Shown: in pieces, positions 24,292-30,237 of the stretch
How the letters are laid out: every line of letters starts with the position of its first letter
Numbering within the stretch: the first letter of the stretch is position 1
Origin: Pseudomonadota bacterium
Lineage (GTDB): Bacteria; Desulfobacterota; Desulfarculia; Desulfarculales; Desulfarculaceae
Length of the DNA stretch: 30,237 bases
Reading direction: 5' to 3'
Assembly (NCBI GenBank): GCA_018902755.1
Contig: JAHIQI010000009.1
Span: forward strand, 1 to 30,237
The notes under the pieces: generated by a model
Seen by the model: only the letters and a program-made list of their open reading frames with translations
Told to the model about the DNA's origin: nothing
Database searches by the model: none
Position numbers and translations under genes: made by a program

Positions 24292-26049
24292 CTAGGATAA
24301 CTTATCAAACCCGTTGCGAATAATCTTGGCCATCAAAACCCTTCTCCGCTCTAAGAAATCCCCATACTCCATTTGGCACCAATTCAGGGGTAACGCGTGC
24401 CAGTCATACAATTTTTCTAATTGCTGCACTGAGTACATCTCTTCATATCGCGGCACATATTCTGTGGGAGACTTATCTAATATATCCTTATTGTCATGCC
24501 ACTCTACCAAGGCATAATTTGCAATTTGGTTGATTTCTTTGGTCCCTGTGATTCCAATTTTTTTCAGATAGTTTTTCGGGAATAGGTGGTGGCGTTCCAA
24601 AGATGAACGTTTTCCCGATGAAACAGGATCCATTAGGTCAGATACTTTCATCTCCGTTTCCGAATACAAGACCTTTGCCTCCAGTAGGTTTAGGCTAGCG
24701 TAATAAGCATATAAGGCCGGGCTCCAGCCGGCCGACGAATGCAGTAGATTAGGCAACCCAATGTTCCAGAAGTCCTCGGTTAGAGTGTCATGGATTATTT
24801 TTTCAAGATGCGCTTCAAAATCGTCAGCATTATTTAAACCTCGCAAGCCACCCATATCAGATTCCATTTGAGATTCTGGACTATTGGTGTACCGTCCGGT
24901 CAGGGCTTCCATGAAGAACCACCTTGCGATCAGGCGACGTAATCGGTGAGGTTCTAGTTTAAAATCCGTCTTGCCTATTAAAAATATTGCATAGGTGTAA
25001 ACCAGACCCATTTTTGATGTAATGTATTTCCCCCTGCGATAACCTGCCTTGATGATCGACTTGAAAAATTCCTTCCAGTTTTGTAAATCCAATGCCCTAA
25101 CTTGCGCCGCTTTCAATTTTCCAAATTGCTCTTCGCGTTTTACGTCACTATATGTACCCGTTTCCATATCCTTGCCACGTAGAAGCGGGTAAAAATAATG
25201 TAATGCTGCCCTTCGGAAGCCCAAGGCCACATTTACTCTCAACAAATCATCTGGATCTGGTTCTAAAAAGTAATTATATGGTGTGTTGTCATGGCTACTC
25301 GGGATTCTCGTATTGCGAGAGAATTTTTCTAGTTGCTTGCGGCCTTCTTCCCAAAAAACGGACATCAATGTGAGTACGAAATCTGCCTGGTTTAATCTAG
25401 TACCCTTACTATTTATCCGAACAAATACATCCGAAACCTGCTCCTCGTTGAGGTTTGAGTCCAGCTCTAATGCAGTAAACGGATAATTGGTCAGGCCGTG
25501 TAGCTTTTGGAGGGATTTTTTTATAGTACTTATGTCTTGATCGGTGAGGTCTCGCGTATTACCCAACCTCTCAGAGTATTTTTCTACTACTTCAAAGATA
25601 TCTGTTTCTGGTGACCATACATCTGAAATATTCGCGATGAACGACGGATCTTTACATATAGCAGCATCGGCCACTTCAAACGTGTTATCCAAAGGATTAA
25701 AGGCTATCTCAATTCTTTTTTCCACGAAATCCTTAGTTAATACTAGTTGCCCCTTGATAATGGCATAAAGCGCAGTGAGCCGTTGCTGGCCGTCAATTAC
25801 CAAAAGGCGTGGGATACTAAGTTTTTGGTTGGTTCCGATCTGTCGGCTATGTTCTTCCGCACCATTAACCCAGAGAAGTAAATAGCCTACGGGGAATCCT
25901 TTGTACATTGAATCAAATAGATCCCGCACTTTTACTGAGGGCCATACAAAGGGGCGCTGCAGCTCCGGCAAGCCTATTTCACCTCTGTGAATATCCTCAA
26001 CCAGCTTATTTACGTAGTACTTCGTTTCCTTGAACTGTGTAAGATTCAA
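24292..26049 (-). CDS. DUF262 protein with C-terminal HNH domain (GmrSD-like type IV restriction family)
   Basis: A 585-residue protein. The N-terminal DUF262 (ParB-like NTPase) domain has LPELQRPFVW (27-36), IDGQQRLTAL (85-94) and FVRINSKGTRLNQADF (209-224). A helical middle follows. The C-terminal DUF1524-like HNH nuclease has RHHLFPKNYL (486-495) and NYALVEWHDN (511-520), so the metal-binding HH and Asn are present. Relatives include GmrSD, which cuts modified phage DNA using NTP, and SspE of DNA phosphorothioation systems. It starts with TTG, with a GGGGG site overlapping the stop of the upstream methyltransferase fragment nine bases away, so the two are coupled. AT-rich like the island. 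Confidence 0.85.
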   Translation of the reverse strand: MNLTQFKETKYYVNKLVEDIHRGEIGLPELQRPFVWPSVKVRDLFDSMYKGFPVGYLLLWVNGAEEHSRQIGTNQKLSIPRLLVIDGQQRLTALYAIIKGQLVLTKDFVEKRIEIAFNPLDNTFEVADAAICKDPSFIANISDVWSPETDIFEVVEKYSERLGNTRDLTDQDISTIKKSLQKLHGLTNYPFTALELDSNLNEEQVSDVFVRINSKGTRLNQADFVLTLMSVFWEEGRKQLEKFSRNTRIPSSHDNTPYNYFLEPDPDDLLRVNVALGFRRAALHYFYPLLRGKDMETGTYSDVKREEQFGKLKAAQVRALDLQNWKEFFKSIIKAGYRRGKYITSKMGLVYTYAIFLIGKTDFKLEPHRLRRLIARWFFMEALTGRYTNSPESQMESDMGGLRGLNNADDFEAHLEKIIHDTLTEDFWNIGLPNLLHSSAGWSPALYAYYASLNLLEAKVLYSETEMKVSDLMDPVSSGKRSSLERHHLFPKNYLKKIGITGTKEINQIANYALVEWHDNKDILDKSPTEYVPRYEEMYSVQQLEKLYDWHALPLNWCQMEYGDFLERRRVLMAKIIRNGFDKLS

Positions 26050-26058
26050 TTTTTCCCC

Positions 26059-27435
26059 CTATCGGCCAGTAGGTATGCCGAACGGCATCCTTGGCGGAGC
26101 CGTCTTCCAAAGCAGGTCCACCTCTTCTGGCGTCAACCCATACGCTCGGTTCACTAGGTCAGAAACCATATGCTCCAGCTTTTCAATCTCGGCCTGGTGG
26201 GCCTGCATCGGTAGAGCATAATCGCCGTAGACCTGCTTTAATTCCGTGATGTCTTTTGGGCTTAGGCTGCCTGCACCCTTGGGTAGGCGCTTTTGCACTT
26301 CAGCTATGAAACCATCCAGATTAAGGTTATGAAAGGCCGCCAGCCCATTACCAGGCTTATCTATCTCGTGTCTATGCCAAAGCCAATCCAAGACCTCACG
26401 CGATGCGGTTTTATCCTCATGATTGAGCCCGACCAAAGTTGCTACCGCTCGTTCAGTTTGGCTCCTTAGGTCTTTTGTAGGTGCCGCAATTGGAAGATTT
26501 TGCGTGAATGAGTAGATCAGCCTCAAGGCCTCGTCCTTCCCGTGGATGGCATTGCGCCACATATAAGACCACAGTAACGGCGAATTCACGACTCCCAGAA
26601 GATAAAAGTCTTCCGTGGGCCAGAGATATGCTGTGTTGACGAGATAGTAAGGGTGCTCTGCAATTGCGAATTGTGGTCTCCAGGAAATATCCGTATGAAT
26701 TATCTTATGATTCTCAAAACTGTCGTAATATTCACAGGATCTCAGTTCCCACCAATACAAGCCTTGATCCTGCCTTGCTATCAATTTTGTTCTGTACTCA
26801 TTTAGAAGAGCATATATTGCAGGATAGGTATTCTGGAATATTACTTCGGCCTCCGATTCATTCGCACCGGACCAAGGCCACGCGTGATCTCCGCTCGATT
26901 TCAAAACGATCATCCAAAGTCCGGCCCATTCAGGAGTCCACCGCTTAATATCTTGGCCACGCAAATATGGCTTGATGATCTCGGCCGACTTTGGATCGTC
27001 CCGGACTAATTTCTCCTTGGTGGCGGTGTCGATTAAAAATGCAGCGTTAAGCCCCGTTTTTATCCCATACATCGGCTTTACGCCGGCATACTCTGTTAAA
27101 GGAATTCCCCGCTCGCGGATCTTCTGCATCAACATATCTACGTCTGGGTGCTCCAGGCTCCAGGGGCTAGGTGAAAAACGCCCCCCAGGCACCTCATATC
27201 CATGCTCGCGCACGTACTGATTGAGATTGATCTCTTGCAATTCCTTGCGGGGCACAGAGCAGACCAAGGTATCTGCCGCCCCCATCACCATTTCTTCGGG
27301 TTTTTGTATGGAGACTATGCACGGGAACACATCGGCGTCAGGGAAAATGGTCTTGGCGTGGCCAAAATCGACTATTTGCTCTATGCAGGCATTCTTGGCA
27401 AAGAAGCCTCTAAGGTTCTCGCCATAGCCTGTAGT
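26059..27435 (-). pseudogene. C-terminal part of a type IIG (Eco57I/TaqI-like) DNA methyltransferase, 5' truncated
   Basis: The frame carries the end of the methyltransferase domain and the target-recognition domain: GENLRGFF...IEQIVDFGHAKTIFP and DADVFPCIVSIQKPE at the very start, then YGIKTGLNAAFLID, IIKPYLRGQDIKRW, and a C-terminal helical part with an LEHMVSDLVNRAYGL stretch (coiled and acidic). The catalytic NPPY motif, the SAM site and any N-terminal nuclease are missing, as homologous text stops at about 27430. A GTG at 27330 could start a 423-residue product, which would lack methyltransferase function. It is joined head to head to a truncated DUF849 gene. Confidence 0.82.
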
Positions 27436-27437
27436 GC

Positions 27438-28148
27438 TGGGAAGCCGGCGCCTCGATTGTGCATATTCACGTCCGGGAACTGGAGACCGGTCTGGGCGTC
27501 CAGGACCTTGAGTTGTACCGGCAGGTGGTGGAGCCCCTGCGGGAAAAGACCGATCTGATTTTCAGCCTGACCACCTCGGGCATAGCCGGCCGCAACCTGC
27601 CGGTGGAGGAGCGGCTTGTTTCTTTGCAGTTGAATCCGGAGATGGCCTCCTTTGATGCGGGTTCCATTAATCTGGGTGGCGGGGTATTCAGCAATCCCCC
27701 TGACTTCCTGGACCAGGCGGCCCAAATCATGAAAGAGAAAGGGGTCAAGCCGGAGATAGAGGTGTTTGACACCGGTATGCTCATCACCGCCTTGAGTATG
27801 CGCGATGCCGGCAAGCTGCTAGAACCTCTGCATTTCCAGTTCGTTCTGGGCACCCCCTGGGGTGCGCCGGCCACCCCAAAAACCCTGCTGCACCTGTATG
27901 AGATGATGCCCCCTGACGCCACATGGTCTGTGATCGGCATTGGCAAGGGGCACATGCCAATGTCCATGATGGGCATGCTCATGGGCGGGCACATCAGAGT
28001 GGGCATGGAGGACAACATTTATTACAGCCGGGGGAAATTGGCCACGCGCAACGCCCAGTTCGTGGAGCGCATTGTGCGTCTTGCCCGCGAATATGGCCGG
28101 GAGGTGGCTACCCCAAGCGAAGCCAGAACCATCCTGGGTTTGTCCTGA
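27438..28148 (+). pseudogene. Beta-keto acid cleavage enzyme (DUF849/BKACE), 5' truncated
   Basis: The family splits a beta-keto acid with acetyl-CoA into acetoacetate and a CoA ester, as in 3-keto-5-aminohexanoate cleavage in lysine fermentation. The frame opens with EAGASIVHIHVRE, where HIH are zinc ligands, and continues with QDLELYRQVVEPLREKTDL, TSGI, FDAGSINLGG and the late GHIRVGMEDN whose Glu is the third metal ligand in characterised members. The first ~35 residues, including the first barrel strand with its acidic residue, are missing; an in-frame TAG lies at 27432-27434. A GTG at 27459 could start a short product, probably inactive. Confidence 0.82.
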
Positions 28149-28197
28149 CGACCGAGGCGCGCATGATTGCGATTGGCGGCTGGTGCCTCGTCAGGAC
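28142..28197. other. Inverted repeat overlapping the DUF849 stop codon
   Basis: GTCCTGACG (28142-28150) and CGTCAGGAC (28189-28197) are a perfect 9-bp inverted repeat, extended by GAGGC/GCCTC inside. The hairpin spans the stop and lacks a T-run, so it may be an mRNA-stabilising or pausing structure, or a remnant of a mobile element end. Confidence 0.45.
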
Positions 28198-28241
28198 GCT
28201 GAGCAGCCGTTACTACTTTTGTCACCCAATCGGGGCGGTTT

Positions 28242-29135
28242 ATGCCTAATAAAGTTGGTTTTGTCGGCTTGGGGACCATGGGTAAGTGGATGGCCCTCAA
28301 CCTTCTGAAGAAGCAAAAACCGCTTTGGGTCTACGACCTCCAACCCGAGGTGGTGGAGGAACTGCAGGGACAAGGGGCGAGGGCCGCCAGCAGTATTTTG
28401 GACCTGGGCGAGAAGTGCGATGTAATAATCCTCTGCCTGCCCGACGCCAAAGTGGTTGACGAGGCCCTGTTCGGGCGCACGAGCCTCAAGCCATCCCTGC
28501 GGGCTGGCATGACTATCATCGACTGTAGCACCACCGACGCTTCTTTTGCGCGCGACATTGAGAAAAAACTGCGCAAAAGAGGGGTAACTTTCCTCGACGC
28601 CCCTATCTCGGGCATGGCCTCAAAGGTGCGCGAAGGCCGGCTCACTATCATGGTCGGCGGTGACAGGGTGGCCTTCGAGAAAGTACGGCCCCTGCTGGCT
28701 GCCATGGGCAACACAATCGCCTACCTGGGGGGGCCGGGTAACGGCCAGCTGACCAAAACCCTGAACAATGTGCTATTCAACATCTCCTGCGCGGCCATGG
28801 CCGAGATTCTTCCCCTGGCAGTGAAGATGGGAATTGCACCCGAGGAATTCTGCAAGGTGATAGCGAGCAGCTCGGGGCAGAGTTATGGCTTTGATTTTTT
28901 TGCTCCGCTGGTGCTCAAGCGCGATTTCGGCCCGGGCTACTCCATGAACAATGCCTACAAGGACATGGCCAACCTTAACAAGTTAACTGCACAACAACAA
29001 ATCCCCTTGCCCGTGGCTGCCGCGACCATGCAGACCTATCAAATGGCTTTGGCCTCAGGACACGGACAGGAGAACAAGGGTGCCATGGTTAAGGTTTGGG
29101 AGGCCATGCACGGCGTGGTGGTGAAGAAATCCTGA
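28242..29135 (+). CDS. NAD(P)-dependent beta-hydroxyacid dehydrogenase (3-hydroxyisobutyrate dehydrogenase-like)
   Basis: A 297-residue oxidoreductase of the beta-HAD family. It has the Rossmann GFVGLGTMG (6-14), the substrate-binding DAPISGMASKVREG (119-132) and the catalytic K172 with N176 in GQLTKTLNN. The family usually has DAPVSGG; here the second Gly is Met, so the substrate may not be hydroxyisobutyrate. The C-terminal helical domain is complete. Next to a beta-keto acid cleavage enzyme, it could make the keto acid that enzyme splits; this is inference. The ATG at 28242 starts the conserved fold. Confidence 0.9.
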   Translation: MPNKVGFVGLGTMGKWMALNLLKKQKPLWVYDLQPEVVEELQGQGARAASSILDLGEKCDVIILCLPDAKVVDEALFGRTSLKPSLRAGMTIIDCSTTDASFARDIEKKLRKRGVTFLDAPISGMASKVREGRLTIMVGGDRVAFEKVRPLLAAMGNTIAYLGGPGNGQLTKTLNNVLFNISCAAMAEILPLAVKMGIAPEEFCKVIASSSGQSYGFDFFAPLVLKRDFGPGYSMNNAYKDMANLNKLTAQQQIPLPVAAATMQTYQMALASGHGQENKGAMVKVWEAMHGVVVKKS

Positions 29136-29223
29136 CCATGGATCTGGGGTTTTTGCGTCGGCTGGGTGGTGTACCGAACAGGCTTGAGAATCACTGCGAC
29201 ACTAATTTTTTTCTGACAGGTAG

Positions 29224-30144
29224 GTGAAGCCAGGCCAGAGACACTGCTCTCCTGGGTTGCTCAAGCCTTCCAACTTGCCCAACAGGATAAAGTTGAAAAC
29301 AAATTTCCTTTTTTTTACGGTTCTGCCGGGTGCTTTGGGCTTACTTTTGAGCTGGCTGTATCCGGGGATATCCTTGACGGGCTTCATTCTTCCCGCCCTT
29401 ATCCTGGTTCTAATACCACATTTCATCGACTTGCATTATGCAGTCATACGCGACACGTTACGAAATATTAAGCCAATTCTGCTAATCGCGGTGGTGGGGT
29501 TCTTACTGGCACCATTATGGACCTACCTGATTAGCCATTCTCTGCTTGAGGGCACCCCGACCTATGTTATCGTGGGCTTCACCCTGTTCGCCATCACGCC
29601 AGGTAATGTCCTGGCACCTATTTTCACCCAGATGCGCCAAGGCGATACTAAGCTGCCTGTTCTATTCTACGCGGTGAGCTATTTGTTCGCCCTGGTACTG
29701 GTTCCCGTTTGGAGCCAATTGCTTCTGGGAAGACTTATCCCAATTCCAGTGGCGGTCATAGTACGCGCATTTTTGCTGGTTATCGGCGTTCCTTTACTGA
29801 TTACCCGCATTTTGCGGTTTACCGTTCTTCGCAGGGCCACGGAGGAACAAAAAGAACGTTTCAAGGGTTACTTGCAAAAAATTGGGCCGTGCGGTTTGGC
29901 GTTCATATTCTTCAGCATCTTCGCCGAACGCGGGGAGTTGCTGCTGACCCATCCGACATTGGTGCTTAAAGTACTGCCCGCCGCTGCCTTGCTTTTGCTT
30001 GCCTGCTTGGTTTCCGGCCTGTTACTGAGCAGGCTATGGGGACTTCCCCTGGCAACCACCGAAGCGGTGATGATAACCGCTGCTACCAAAAATACCTGCC
30101 TCTTCGTCGTTACGAGTGGAATTGGTGTAGTTGCGATGCCATGA
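29224..30144 (+). CDS. Bile acid:sodium symporter (BASS)-like membrane transporter, probably C-terminally truncated
   Basis: Up to 306 residues with about nine hydrophobic helices. LFAITPGNVLAPIFTQ resembles the first crossover motif of the SBF fold, and TTEAVMITAATKNTCLFVV the second, so an organic-anion symporter is likely. BASS proteins usually have ten helices; the last one (about 25 residues) is missing, as the frame ends at GIGVVAMP just before a transposase gene. The GTG at 29224 has a poor ribosome site; TTG at 29293 has AGGA five bases upstream and starts right at the first helix, so it is the better start. It may import the acid handled by the neighbouring enzymes. Confidence 0.72.
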   Translation: MKPGQRHCSPGLLKPSNLPNRIKLKTNFLFFTVLPGALGLLLSWLYPGISLTGFILPALILVLIPHFIDLHYAVIRDTLRNIKPILLIAVVGFLLAPLWTYLISHSLLEGTPTYVIVGFTLFAITPGNVLAPIFTQMRQGDTKLPVLFYAVSYLFALVLVPVWSQLLLGRLIPIPVAVIVRAFLLVIGVPLLITRILRFTVLRRATEEQKERFKGYLQKIGPCGLAFIFFSIFAERGELLLTHPTLVLKVLPAAALLLLACLVSGLLLSRLWGLPLATTEAVMITAATKNTCLFVVTSGIGVVAMP

Positions 30145-30184
30145 TTGGCCGATCCATTTGAGCCTGTAGCTGGAGTTGATCATC

Positions 30185-30237
30185 ATGGATGCCGGCGATC
30201 TTTTGGCCCTGGGCCTTGGCTTGCAGCCTCCCTGGAG
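30185..30237 (+). mobile_element. Start of a transposase gene, probably ISL3 family (runs off the window)
   Basis: Only 17 residues are visible: an ATG with GGAG nine bases upstream, then an MDAGDLLALGLGL-QPPW reading that resembles the ALGLGLxPPW opening of ISL3-type transposases. The IS left end should lie between the transporter stop and this ATG, but I could not define a terminal repeat there. Confidence 0.5.

Noticed and set aside
19582..27435. Integrase or recombinase gene belonging to the island
   Set aside because: Every sizeable frame in the island was assigned to defence genes or shadows; no tyrosine or serine recombinase motif was seen.
29138..29223. A 28-residue open frame between the dehydrogenase and the transporter
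   Set aside because: It has no ribosome site or homology and is short enough to arise by chance.

Overview
The window suggests a high-GC anaerobic deltaproteobacterium (Desulfobacterota, possibly a Desulfarculus-like sulfate reducer). The reasons are a periplasmic tetrahaem class III cytochrome c, the GC-rich coding sequence of the first 19.5 kb, and the order phoH-ybeY-pdxJ-acpS-nnrDE-tsaE-lysC-cimA, which resembles deltaproteobacterial housekeeping blocks. The taxon is inferred from gene content only; no search was run. The first ~50 bases (a run of 18 C, then a short non-coding tail) look like a contig end.

Region 1 (60-19581) is core genome. Three minus-strand genes come first: cytochrome c3, mazG and cvpA. 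A long plus-strand series follows. It covers YjbQ, PhoH and YbeY (RNA maturation), PdxJ (vitamin B6), AcpS (phosphopantetheinylation of ACP), NnrDE (NAD(P)HX repair), TsaE and TsaD (tRNA t6A), LysC (aspartate family), CimA (isoleucine via citramalate), Fbp (gluconeogenesis), RsmA (16S rRNA methylation), a lipoprotein, PanC-PanD (pantothenate), a small secreted protein, and MetK-AhcY (methyl cycle). tRNA-Thr(CGU) and a strong terminator close the region. Two copies of an intergenic palindromic repeat lie directly after the cimA and rsmA stop codons. A different widespread-type palindrome lies upstream of fbp. One AT-rich HNH nuclease gene sits between panD and a GC-rich terminator that probably once served panD.

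Region 2 (about 19.6-27.43 kb) is an AT-richer defence island that begins right after the tRNA-Thr gene and shows no integrase. It holds: a membrane-anchored PD-(D/E)XK nuclease broken by one in-frame TAA; a convergent SIR2-HerA operon, which is a known type of NAD-depleting/nuclease anti-phage system; and a DUF262-HNH protein of the GmrSD/type IV restriction kind, translationally coupled to the C-terminal part of a type IIG (Eco57I/TaqI-like) methyltransferase.

Region 3 (about 27.43 kb to the end) has intermediate GC. A 5'-truncated beta-keto acid cleavage enzyme (DUF849) is joined head to head with the truncated methyltransferase at about 27435. It is followed by a 3-hydroxyisobutyrate-dehydrogenase-like enzyme and a bile-acid/sodium-symporter-like transporter that seems to lose its last membrane helix. 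At the very end is the start of what looks like an ISL3-family transposase. The first two genes and the transporter look like a small organic-acid catabolic cluster damaged at both ends.

The most interesting points are the SIR2-HerA operon with its decayed nuclease neighbour, the sharp double-truncation junction at about 27435, and the HNH gene with an unrecognised beta-rich C-terminal half lodged between panD and its terminator. No CRISPR array, riboswitch or rRNA was seen.
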